Part shown: positions 45,940 to 57,299 of the stretch, in pieces
Layout of the letters: each line of letters opens with the position of its first letter
Position numbering within the stretch: the stretch's first letter is position 1
Source: Valencia hispanica
Taxonomy: Eukaryota; Chordata; Actinopteri; Cyprinodontiformes; Valenciidae
Length of the DNA: 64,000 nt
Assembly (NCBI GenBank): GCA_963556495.2
Contig: OY747702.1
Location: 53,779,286 to 53,843,285, forward strand
Direction: 5' to 3'
Program-made: the position numbers and the translations under genes
Notes under the pieces: generated by a model
The model's input: the letters and a program-made list of their open reading frames with translations, nothing else
What the model was told of the DNA's origin: nothing
Databases searched by the model: none

Positions 45940-46365
45940 TCAGACTCTCTGAACGAGCCATTTCCTGACCTGCCAGCTATTGCTTCGGCGGGAGAAAGTC
46001 TCGCTGCATGCATCGCTTCTGCAGCGGTGGTCGGCACGGCATCGGGGTCTTGGTAGCGACACACTCCAAAGCTTCAGTAAATCTTTAACGCGCTGTCAGC
46101 TCCCGGTTAACGAGATGCATTGAGTACGGTGTCCAGGTCTGAGATGATGCTCAGATGCTCTCATTGATATCAGTTTTTTTTTTTTGACTGCTTCAGTTAC
46201 CAGTAATCTGTGCGTAAAGTTGCAAATGTCTGCTCATCTGCACCAAGTAGTCAGGTGTATGAATACTTATCTGTCAATATGACGGACGACCTTCCGATTT
46301 TTCCCTTACAGTTCTAAAAAAACTACCAAATACTGGAAATATTCTGTTAACATGACCCCTGCACC
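45940..46365. repeat. Dispersed repeat family, copy C
   Basis: ctgaacgagccatttcctga matches copy B; ggtgtccaggtctgagatgatgc and atgaatacttatctgtcaa match copy A. The most complete of the three for the right half. Confidence 0.65.
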
Positions 46366-46689
46366 CAATTTCCGTCACCACATGACCACATTTCTTTGCA
46401 GTCAATGAGTGAGTTTGTTACCTGGATGGACCAGAATTTCCTCACGTGTGATGCAGAAAATACACAAGTCTTTGCTTTTGTGCTCTAATAGCAAAGTTAG
46501 AAATTAGCACTAATCTAATCCGAATGACAATAAAAAGTAAAGAGCTTGCTCAAATCGTACAATAAGTGGAGTTATGGATTCAGACTTAAATTTGAACACC
46601 AAGTTGAAAATTACATTTATTTACTACCATCTCAAAATCAGGGGTTGCAAATGGGGTAAATAAAGAATTCAATCAGGGAGCAGCAGTTC

Positions 46690-47100
46690 ATCCAACGTGT
46701 TGAATGAATCCAAACCAACACTAGAAAAATACAAAACATCCCAATTTTCCACAAATCACTGCTCTGGCTCCCTGGTTGTAAAAGGTTAGATTTTAAAATT
46801 GATAAACTGAATGTTCTTGGATAATCTACTTGTCAGGTATGAAACCATGTAAACCCCTCAGATCCTCATGGATCCGTTTGCTGTGTCTGTCTTCCCAAAA
46901 ATAAAACTAAATAAGATGAAGCAGCATTAGGTTTCTATGCTCTTCGATTTTGGAACGGGTTTGTTCCAAAATCGAGGAGCATAGAAATCTAATGCTGAAA
47001 ACCTGAGATGTGGAGAAGCTGTTGGCTCTTTTAAACCAGGACTGAAAAAAATTGTTCTCACTGCAGCGTTCCTGTAAAACAAAAGCTTTAATTATCAGTT
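46690..47100 (+). pseudogene. L2 ORF2 C-terminal fragment with inverted duplication
   Basis: Readings such as GFYALRFWN and a cactgctctggctccctgg block match the last part of L2 ORF2 (compare 25555-25860). A 34-bp stretch is followed by its own near-perfect inverted copy at 46923-46996. Confidence 0.65.
46923..46996. repeat. 74-bp hairpin
   Basis: Arms of 34 bp (agcattaggtttctatgctc at the left, gagcatagaaatctaatgct at the right) with only a couple of mismatches and a 6-base centre. Confidence 0.9.
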
Positions 47101-47884
47101 CAGTTTAGCTATCAGTTTTAATCTGTGTTTTTGATTTCATATAATAAATGTAACTGTAAGTATCTGTTTATTTTCCTTTCACTTTACTCCACTTTATCTG
47201 AATTTTTAAGGATGTTGTGTGTATATGTTGCTATGATAAACTTGCCTTACCATTATTTATGTGCTGGATTTGACACTTTTATGATTGACATGTCCCATTA
47301 CTTTCATGTTTACTAATGTTAAACAAACACTTGGATGTCTCAGTTTGTTACCAATATTTACGACTGTTTGTGTAACCTGTTAAGATTTCATTTTTAATTA
47401 AGGTTTCTTGAAAAGAAATGAAAAATGTGTAAACGTGTCACTACATTAATGACCATGCATGTTTCTCACTATCAGTCCAAGATCAGTCCAACAGCAGCCT
47501 TGGGGAGCATTTTTATCAGATATTTGACAGATACGCCTCACTTAGAATATTGTGGTTCAACAAGGTAATTTGTCAGTTCCTTTTACATCAAAAGGCTGAT
47601 ATCTGTAATGACTTCAGCCCCCGAGCTCTATGAGGCTGCTATGCACCTTGCACGCTGTCTCACATGACACCTCTCCCAGCTTCGCCAACATATTCTCAAT
47701 TTCGCTCGAAAGGCTTCCATTTTCTGTTTTGCGCAGTGCTCAGAATGAGTGTCCATGAGCCACAGAAGTAAAGTAAAATAAAAATGCATTCCTTTGACTT
47801 TTTTGGTTGCTTTATAGATGATTAAAGTTAGAAACTATTGAAAATTTAATTTAGGATCTGTAAAGTGTAATCATCCATCCATGT
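47101..47884. other. No gene seen
   Basis: AT-rich; 47460-47720 looks unique and less AT-rich. No coding evidence. Confidence 0.5.
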
Positions 47885-48144
47885 ATCGCAAAGCTACTGT
47901 TTTATCACCCCTTGAATTAAATTACTTTTGCCCAAGTCACAAACTAAAATGTATGTTAAATTAATAACTGGGAAGTACCTCAGAATTGGGAAGTAGAAAG
48001 AAAATTACACATAATTTGCATCATTTTTAAATACATTGTAGAGCCACCATTTGATGCTTTTACAGCTGCAGGTCTTTGGGGGTACTTCTCTACATGCTTA
48101 GTTTACACATCTTTCGAAGTTGGATTAAGGTCTGGAAATTTAGA

Positions 48145-50580
48145 ATGTTAGTACCATTTTTGTTTGTGGTTTTGTATTGTCCACCAGGCCCTTACTCTCA
48201 ATTCTTGGATCAGATCTCACATTTTTTATCTGATTTAGTATTAAATACTGATAGGGTTATTATAGTGGGGGACTTCAATATTCATGTGGATACTGAAAGT
48301 GATAGCCTAAATGCACCCTTTAATGCTATTTTAGACTCAATTGGCTTTACTCAAAAAGTACAGGGATCGACCCACTTGGGTAAACACACTTTGGACCTTG
48401 TACTGACATACGGTATTGAGTGTGAGGAAATAACAGTCCACCCACATAACCCGGTCCTGTCTGACCACTTCTTGATAACTTTTGAATTTACTTTAACTGA
48501 CCATCTTAAATCTGAAAGAAAATTTCATTATAGTAGAGCTTTATCAGACAATGCTGTAACAATTTTTAAAGAATCTGTTCCATTCTTACTTTCCTCAGTG
48601 TCTCAGAGTAACACAGTGGATGGCAGCAATTCTATCTCTAACCCTTCAGAAATTGATGGTCTGGTTCACAGCGTTACATCCTCATTGCGTTTGGCATTAG
48701 ATAGTGTAGCCCCCTTAAAAAAGAAAGTGGCTAGCCATAGGAGGCTGACTCCTTGGTTTAACGGAGAGTTGCGTACTTTAAAGCAGAATACTAGGAAGTT
48801 GGAGAGAAAATGGCGCTCTACACACCTAGAGGATTCCTATTTAACCTGGAATAACTATCTACTGCTGTATAAAAAGACCCTTCGACAAGCTAGAACAGCA
48901 TATTTTTCATCATTAATAGAGGCGAATAAAAACAATCCTAGGTTTCTTTTTAGTACAGTTGCCAAACTTACACAGAGTCATAGCTCTGTTGAGCCAACTA
49001 TTCCCCCAGCTCTTAGCAGTGATGATTTTATGGGATTCTTCATAAATAAAATTAATTCTATTAAAAATAAAATCATTGGCATCCTCCCAAACATGATTAC
49101 TTCTTCCTCAGTAAATGAGGCAGCATCGGAAAGAAATGTAGAACCTCAGTTGTGCTTAGGCTGTTTTGATTTAGTCGAGCTTTCGGAATTATCAAAAATA
49201 TTAGCCTCATCTAAACCTTCAACTTGTATGTTGGACCCAATTCCAACCAAATTATTTAAAGAAGTGTTCCATTTGGTTCCTGGCCCCATTTTGGATATGA
49301 TGAATCTATCCTTAGTAAACGGATACGTACCACAGGAATTTAAAATAGCTGTAATTAAACCTTTACTCAAGAAACCTTCCCTTGATCAAGATGACTTAGT
49401 AAATTACAGACCTATATCTAACCTTCCTTTCTTATCCAAAATCCTTGAGAAAATTGTTGCTAATCAAGTCTGTGAGCATCTAAACAGTAACGAGCTGTTT
49501 GAAGAGTTTCAGTCAGGTTTTAGAGCCCATCATAGCACTGAAACAGCACTGGTGAAGGTTACTAATGATATTCTCATGGCCTCAGATAATGGACTTGTCT
49601 CTGTTCTGGTTTTGTTAGATCTCAGTGCTGCTTTTGACACAGTCGATAAAAATATTCTCTTAGAAAGTCTTGAACATGTTGCAGGGATCAAAGGAACAGC
49701 ACTAGGCTGCTTTAAATCATATTTGTCTGATAGATTCCAGTTTGTTCATCTAAATAATAAATCTTCTTCACTCTCAAGGGTTACTTGTGGAGTTCCAGAG
49801 GGTTCTGTGCTTGGACCAATTCTTTTCACATGGATGAATCTAAACTATTTGCTTTTAAATTCTGACAAAACAGAAGTGGCTGTCTTTGGACCAGAAGTTC
49901 TAAAAAAGAAACTGATTAGTCAATCACTTCATCTGGATGGCATTAAATTGGCCCCCAGTAATAACGTAAAGAACCTCGGCGTTATTTTTGACCAAGACTT
50001 GACATTTAAATCCCATATTAAACAGGTTTCTCGGATTTCCTCCTTTCACCTCCGAAATATTGCTAAAATTAGAAACATCCTGTCCAGGAGTGATGCTGAG
50101 AAACTAGTCCATGCATTTGTTACCTCAAGGCTGGACTACTGTAATTCTTTACCATCAGGTAGTCCACAAAATGTCATTAAAAGCCTTCAGTTGATCCAAA
50201 ATGCGGCAGCAAGAGTTCTGATGAATATTAAAAAGAGAGATCACATTTCTCCTGCTTTAGCTTCCCTTCATTGGCTCCCTGTTAAATCCAGAATAGAATT
50301 TAAGATCCTTCTTCTTACATACAAAGCCCTTAATAATCAAGCTCCATCATACATCAGAGATCTAATTGTTCCATATGTTCCTAACAGAGCCCTTCGCTCT
50401 CAGACTGCAGGTTTACTTGTAGTTCCTAGGATTTCTAAAAGTAGAATGGGAGGCAGATCTTTTAGTTATCAGGCTCCTCTCCTGTGGAACCAGCTCCCAG
50501 CTTTAGTCCGTGAGGCAGACACTCTGTTTACTTTTAAGGCCAGGCTTAAAACTTTCCTTTTTGATAAAGCTTATAGTTAG
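48145..50580 (+). pseudogene. L2 ORF2 with open frame but missing RT core motif
   Basis: The open frame runs about 810 codons to TAG 50578-50580. The endonuclease is present from the middle (VVLYCPPGPY, VIIVGDFNIHVD, LSDHF); its N-terminus is cut off by 5' truncation. RT has [36 protein letters not shown], motif [14 protein letters not shown] and VPEGSVLGPILF. Directly afterwards (about 49828) the frame jumps to NLNYLLLNSDKTEV, so the segment holding the catalytic YADD motif, about 70-80 residues in relatives, is gone without a frameshift. The C-terminal domain is complete (HAFVTSRLDYCNS, HWLPVKSRIEFK). It cannot be a working polymerase. Confidence 0.9.
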
Positions 50581-51270
50581 AGTGGCTAAGGTCATCCTGA
50601 GCTATCTCTGTAGTTATGCTGCTATAGGCTTAGACTGCTGGAGGACAGATTTACCAATTTTCTTCACTCTGCTACTTCCTTTTCTCCTACTACTCTCCAG
50701 TTGTATTACAGTACATTCTGCTATTTCGACTGTTAACTTTGTTTTCTCTCAGTGTTTTTCTCTCCATAGTAGATATACCTGGTCTGGTATCCTGCTTGGC
50801 TGCAATGCCCTGTTGGACGGGGGGCATCGACTGGGATGATGCTCCCAGTGGCTGAACATCCACTGTGTCCTGTTATCAACTTTTTACTTTCTGTAACATA
50901 GAAAGTTCTCTTATATCAGATCTTCTGTTTCTCTGCTCTGTCTTCTCAAACCCCCAGACGGTCGTGGCAGATGGCCGCTCCTACTGAGCCTGGTTCTGTT
51001 TGAGGTTTCTTCCTGTTAAAGGGGAGTTTTTCCTCTCCACCGTCGCTACATGCTTGCTCAGTATGAGGGATTGCTGAAGGATTGCTGTGGTTGGAAAGTC
51101 TGCCCAACCTCACGCCAATGACTGACGCATCTGCTGGGATTCCTTAAATAGGAAACTTTTTAACTGATTGGAATGTTTGTATAAATGTATTGAAATTACT
51201 TCTTGTTAAGTGCCTTGAGATGACATCTGTTGTAAATTGGCGCTATATAAATAAACTGAATTGAATTGAA
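48145..51270 (+). mobile_element. L2-clade LINE, 5'-truncated
   Basis: Contains most of ORF2 and a 690-bp 3' UTR ending gcgctatataaataaactg followed by TTGAATTGAA units, a 3' end widely found in teleost L2-type LINEs. Lacks ORF1. A different subfamily from the 21.4-kb copy (different 3' UTR and tail). Confidence 0.88.
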
Positions 51271-51565
51271 TAGTACAAACAGTCAAAATCCGGATTGATC
51301 AAATATGCGGTGGCCAGTCGTAAGCATGTTCCTCCCCAATCATCTGTTGAGAAATCCCACATGCGCGTATCTAGGTGCTCATGCCAATTCACGGTCATTT
51401 GCATACAGAAATGCCCTCAATTAACCATTTTTGGTCACACCACATCCTCTGACACATGCGTTAAATCCTTGCGTTCTTCCCGAAAATAACGGACCCTAAG
51501 TTTTTCATGCGCACGAAATACCCACAGATCTGTGCGTAAGTATGGTTGATAAATTAAGGCCCTGG
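51271..51565. mobile_element. Probable Harbinger-like end
   Basis: Ends tgcgtaagtatggttgataaattaaggccc; in reverse it starts gggccttaatttatcaacca, a phrase typical of ends of fish Harbinger-type elements. The left end is unclear. Confidence 0.4.
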
Positions 51566-52120
51566 ACTTCGACCTGTCCTTGCTAAGACACAAATATCCT
51601 TTGATCTAAACCATCCATTGTAGCTCTGGCTGTACGTTTGGGGTTGTTGTCCTACTGGAAGGTGAATCTCCACTCAATCTCAAGTTTGCAGCCTCTAACA
51701 GGTTTTCTTTCTGGGTTGTCCTGAATATATCTTCATCCATCTTCCCATCAAAGCCAATCAACTTTCCTATTCATGCTAAAGCATCCCCACAGCATAATGC
51801 TGCTACCACCTTTTTCCTCGACTCGATGGTGTGTGCAAAGTTGCCTTTCCAACACACATTGGTTTTTTTTACTGTCAACATTTTACATTTTGAAGTCCTC
51901 TGACTAAAACACCTTCTTCTATAGATGTCCTGTTTCTCCTTTATGGTTTTTGGCAAACATGACTTACTACTCTCTTCTTGTCACTCTTCCATAAATGCCT
52001 GATTTGTGGAGTGCATGACTAGTAGCTGTACTGTAAACATTTCTAAAGCTCATCCAGAGTTATAATGGACCTCTTGGCTTCTTCTCTAATTAATTCTCTA
52101 CTTGCTGACTCAACTTGGGT
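51566..52120 (-). pseudogene. Tc1-like transposase relic, second part
   Basis: Minus-strand homology to 4365-4870: ctggctgtacgtttggggtt, cctactggaaggtgaatctc, ccccacagcataatgctgct. Multiple indels. Confidence 0.75.
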
Positions 52121-52689
52121 GAGCAGTCAGTGTTTTTGCGGGTGCTTATCTTCTCTAACAAATGCCCGAGGGTCTTCACAGAACAGGTGAGACCAAATTA
52201 CACACTATATTTACTAATTAGGTTACTTCTGAAGGCAACAGGTTGGGCTGGACTTTGTTTCTATGTATCATACTAAGGGCGTAAAAATACATTTGTCATA
52301 TATCTATTTTGAAAACATTTTGAAAATCACAAGAAAATTTGTTTCCTTTAACTTCACAAGTATGCATTAATTTGTGTTGTTCTGTAACTGAACCTTGTAC
52401 TGGTATGAAACTGTACAAGAAGACCAAATATGTGGGATTTCACCATCTTTCTTTGTATGAATGCTATCAAATATTTACAAAAATATATTAGAAATCTAAT
52501 TAAGCAAAGTAGAGAAAATTATGACTTCTACCAAACAAACTACCAAACCATACAGTTGTTTATGTTTTTTCACAAACACCCTTAGAATTGAACGACTGAA
52601 TTTCCTCCTCATGAAAATTAAATAATCATAACAAAGCTTTTTAATAAATGTAAAACAAGGAAAACATGTCTTTGCAGAAATTAGGTGCA

Positions 52690-52925
52690 TGGTGGGGCTG
52701 TGGCACAGTGCTAACTTGCAGCTGAATTGTCCTGGGTTCAAATCTTGACCTGGGGTCTTTCTGCATGGAGTTTCCATGTGCATGAATGGGCTCTCTCCGG
52801 GTACTCTGGCTTCCTCCTACTGTCCAAAACTACAACATGCTTCTCAGATAAAATGGGCTCTTTAAAGTGTTATTAGGTCAGAGTGAGTATGTGTGTACTG
52901 TATCTGTGATGGACTATTGAAAAAA
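52690..52925 (+). repeat. tRNA-derived SINE
   Basis: The head carries polymerase III-like boxes: tggcacagtgc (A box) and gggttcaaatctt (B box), spaced as in a tRNA. The body is ggtctttctgcatggagttt and gggctctctccgggtactct. Tail gtatctgtgatggacta. It is not a functional tRNA gene. Confidence 0.65.
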
Positions 52926-53929
52926 GTAAAATCTGATGTATTTGAAGTAAAATAATAATAAATCTAATTTTCCAAATCTTTTCAAACTAAATTGTCTAAA
53001 AATGTCTGGATTAAATATCAGGTCTAATTTCAGCAAGAGGCATTTAATTACCTTAAAAAACCCATGATATTTCTGATTCATTATTTTTTCTGTTGTAATA
53101 TTTACCAGAACTTTCAACAGTGAGACTACATCTGTCAGATTTGATTTTATCATTATTTTGACCATGAGCTGATGTAATGCATCACCTGTTTATTTGACAG
53201 AAACCACGTGGGCAAGAGACCATCAAAAACAGCAGCCATATCAAACAAGGAAGGGTGTGGAAGGGTCCAGCCTTGTTTTATGTCAGTGGGTGGAGGTACC
53301 AGCCTGCCTTGCTTTTGTACATCTTACATCTGGAATGGGCACATTTTTTCCCCTTTCCCAAATAACATCTGCAGCTAAAAAGCCAGACAGGTAGTTAGAG
53401 TTGATTGGTCATGGATGGATTTTCTCTCTCTCTCTTCTCTTTCAATGTAGCTCTCTCTTTCCCTCCGTTTTTTCTATTCTACAAAGCCCAGAGGCTAGTA
53501 TTTCACTGATTACAGAGTCCCTCCATTTGAATGGTCGTTTGTGTATTGTCAGAACAAAGGAGCGAGCGGCCTCTGAAGAGGTGCTAGACAGGGGAATGGA
53601 TTGGGCTCAGCGATTAGGATGAGTGGAACTGCAGGTTCGGGCTAGCTTAGCAGGGCAGAGGCAGCTCGTGGAGAGGCTTAGGGTTCTTTCTTGACCAGGA
53701 ACAGACGACTTGTAAGGCTGCCGCTGCACTTCAGTCGGTGCAGCACATTGTAAAGTTTCAGTTGTAACGTGAAAGGCTCTGTCACTCACTTTTAAAGTTG
53801 ACTCTGTCATTGAACCTTAGGTTTGAGTTCAGATTAAAAGGCATATTGCAACATATTTTGGTGGCAGAAATCCCACAAATCCTGTTTTGTAGTAGGACAA
53901 ACACATAGCAATTGTAATTGTTAGTGTTT
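52926..53929. other. No gene seen
   Basis: Unique-looking DNA with short ORFs lacking domains. Confidence 0.5.
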
Positions 53930-54500
53930 TTCAAAGTAAATGAGGACACTGGACCCTTTGGTATTCACGATGGTTAGGGAAAACAGTTGCCTGCCAATAG
54001 CTGAAGTTCGCTAATCCTTGAGACTCCCTCTAAAAACGTTTGTAACCGCTTATTTTAACAGTTCCAACACCAAATATAGCTAAAAATGCAATTATACGCA
54101 CAGTGGAAGATGTCTTAGCACTACCGCAGAAGCTAATATTTACAGTCTTCCTTGTTTTGCTCTTGTGGGTACAGCCAATCAGCACCAAGTAAAGTAAATG
54201 CAGTTCTCGGATTGGCCGCTTTGCAAACGACAGCCAATAGTGTCAATCAGCATTGCGTCTGTGTAACTCAGTTTCCCAAACGGAATTAACATCAACATGT
54301 CTTGGAGTCTTAGATGTTTGTTGTGGCAAATCTGGTTAAATCAGACCTGAAATCTGAAAGACTGCCATCTGGTGGTCAGAAAATTGTACTCCAGGTACCA
54401 GACAATACTCGCCCATATCGTATGTTTCAGCAAAAACAGGATGGTGTGCAACCCTACCGACTGAGTGGCAGCACACAACAACCTTCAGCAGCCTTTGTCT
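53930..54500. repeat. Unclassified probable repeat
   Basis: Contains cagttctcggattggccgct and gccaatagtgtcaatcagc, inverted CCAAT-like phrases that I associate with fish dispersed repeats, and a short ORF at 54314-54502 without a domain. No ends defined. Confidence 0.3.
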
Positions 54501-57299
54501 GACAAAGATAACGCTTATTTGTTTGAATTTCAGAATAATTTGTTCAATTCAAGTGGCACATTAAAAACCTTTATTTTATACCTACAAATGACCTACATAT
54601 TAGTTGCCTACCATTCAAAATAAAATGTTTAGCAAAATATTTGCTGTAATTATGTGGTTTTGGCTGTTAAGTGTCTGGTATTTTGCCTTGTTTTAAGAAC
54701 CCATGCACTTTGAGTTTGCACCTGAGGAGGAGGTTCTTGGACAGCTCAGTAATCAGATAAAAGTTAGCCTGACAGGTTTCTGTTTTAAACACCCACTCAG
54801 TACTTCTCACCCCTAACGTGGAGGTAATGACCTAAAAATCAAAGTCCTCATCAAATTCAGCGGGTGGGCTCAGGTCACGCTCTTGGTGGGCTTCTTTTGA
54901 TTCTAAAGTGTCGCCTTTTCAAAGCTGTTTTCAGGCTAATTTTTAATTTACTTTGAACCTTCGCCTCATTAATGGCACCCACGGACATCCATCAAGGATC
55001 GGGCGGTTGAGTGTTTTCAATGACTGTCAAACAATAATAACGTTTATGAGTCAAGCCTTCTGGCCACTTGTGTGACTCTCACAGTAATTTCATGCCACGT
55101 TACAAACAACAAGCCCCTTAATTTGGTAATCACGGGCATCCAAGAAAACCATTATAAGGTTGTTCAAGTAAGGGGGGAAAAAAGAGCTGACAAAAAGCAC
55201 TTACATCATTCCACTTCCCAAAATTTTACCACTAATCCACCCATTTCTGAAGGCTTATTATATCATTAAAGCACTCGTCTTGTTCGACACGTCTGCACAC
55301 AGCAACGGGACTTTTTTTTTCCTTTTTCGATTACCTCTTCTTGACCAAGGGAGTTGACATTTATCTGTCAGATGCGGGCCAGAATCTTGGAACACATGAG
55401 GTCTTTGGGCTGATTGTTATGCAGTTGTAACACTGTGACACATTTTGGCACCTTCTCTGCGCTTAGCAATGGCCAGGGATTTCGTCCAAGCATGAATAGT
55501 TTTAGTGAAGTCTTCAAATGCAAGCAGTCACATTAAGTTATTGCACATGTTTGCAACTAGCAACAAGGGAGCCGAAACTTTTGTTTATGTTTTCGGACAA
55601 CTGTAGACTCCCTGTTGGACCGAGATGGAGCAGATCAGCATTAATGTCAAACAGGCAACTGGAGCTAATGGAAACATTAGTTTGCTTGACGTGTACTCTA
55701 GTGCTCGGATGATTTGTTGAAGAGCAGGGCTTTAATTTTCATCCTCTGGTCTCCTCCCTTCAAGGCAAACATAACGGAGCGCTAATGACTCCGTGCAAAC
55801 AACGTGTGACAGGGGGGACAAATTAAAAACACTTCCTGCTTCTTTCCGCCTCCTCCCCCTTTCTTCAGGTGATACTTGAAGGGTCTCTGAGGTAGCTCCC
55901 TTCCTCCCACCTCTGGCTCCTTTCTCCGTCACCCTCCATAAAGCCAAGGTGTCGCGACCCCATCACGACCTGGATCCACATTAGCCGTTCGACTTCGGGA
56001 AGCCGGCAGAAGGACATGATCAGCAGTGTGAAAAAGGGGTGTCTGAGTGTGCGTTTGAAGCGGCGAGGTGGGGTCAGCATGCACAAGTTGGGTGAGGCTG
56101 AGTTTTGAAGGAGATGAGAGGAAGAGGGTCGTTCCATTTAAGTCTCACATGCTTGTCGAGCTGTGACTTCTTGTTAAAAAAGAGAGGCTTCTGGTTGGTG
56201 ACCCCTCCGCATCAGTCGTTTCGCCTTGGGAATTGAATGGGACACACACCGCAGCCACCAAGCCCTCCCTCTCCGACCCTGACACCCCCCTCCTCTCCTT
56301 TGAGTCAATATGTCCGTGTCAGAGATGAAAGTGCAAAGTGGGAGGGACGTGGAGGGGGTCCTGACACTAATGTAGTACATTGGGCTTCACTTACTGATCT
56401 GCCAAGTTCTTTTGTCAAGCCCTAAATGCCTGCTAGGGTCCTTTGAACTGCTGAGCGCTCGCCCGCCCTCAGATGCCTCCTCCTTTAGCTTCAATGAGAT
56501 ATCCCCGGTGACATTCCCACAGTCCCGCCGCTGCAGACAGACACGCATAAGTGCACGGAAGCGGTTCAAATTCAAAGGCTTTGAAAGGGCTATGGGAGTA
56601 ACATCATTTGCCACCTTGCAGCTCCTGGCTCAAATTAGCTTTTTGTAAAATAAATTAAAAAGAATCGGTGAAGGAGAATCGTTTTCAGGTGATTTAAAAG
56701 CACTTTCATTGGCTGGCCAGGCAAAGCGAGCCAGGTAAACTAAGAGCTTTAACTTGCTTGCTAGTTTTCCTCACTTCCTCACTCTTGCCAGCTAATCTGT
56801 GTGGGTAACGTAATCCCAAATCCCCCCACATCAAACCCCACCCTCCTCCAATCCTCAAGAACTGGACTGAAACAGCTCCTCAATCACAAAGCCCTTTCTT
56901 GTTACGCTTCTCCATCCAGCATTTGATAGATTTTCCCTGATTTATCAGGTTTCTTCATCTCCCTCTTTTCCCTCGATTTCAATTAGACTCAGCAAGTAGG
57001 TTTGTTTCCTAACTGGCAGAGCGAAAACACATATAACCAGGCTTTTTAACTTTAATGGGGCATTTCTCCCAAATAAGGCTCATTTCCTTTGGTAGGCCTC
57101 CAGTTTGTTTGAATTTCAGACACACAAAGATGGGGTTTTATTATTACAATAAAGTAATAATTTGGATTTTCAATGTTCTGATCAAATAAATAACTTATTG
57201 CTTCTGTGTGGCAGCATAGAGCTTCAAAATTAAATGACTATAAGGACATAATAATTATTATAATTAATTATATTATATTATTATAATATTATTATAATT
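54501..57299. other. Repeat-poor noncoding region
   Basis: The longest stretch without recognisable element ends. 54850-55700 and 55900-56650 have balanced composition. ORFs at 55732-56137 and 56237-56648 are composition-driven readings of both strands and are not called. A near-pure AT tract with repeated attataat units lies at 57240-57310. Confidence 0.45.

Larger units (their letters stand above)
47885..52400 (-). mobile_element. Tc1-like element split by an L2 LINE and a further insert
   Basis: The left part (47990-48134) contains tgtagagccaccatttgatg and gctgcaggtctttgggggta, matching the end of the minus-strand Tc1 transposase. The transposase resumes at 51575 and runs to about 52110. 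The intervening DNA is an L2 LINE (48145-51270) plus a Harbinger-like end (51271-51565). Outer ends are poorly conserved, so coordinates are approximate. Confidence 0.7.

Noticed and set aside
52690..52750. Possible tRNA gene
   Set aside because: Has A- and B-box-like motifs but no cloverleaf, and it continues into a repeated SINE body.
55732..56137. Overlapping minus ORFs of 71 and 90 codons
   Set aside because: Both frames open at once in GC-richer DNA; no domain, no splice sites that join to anything.
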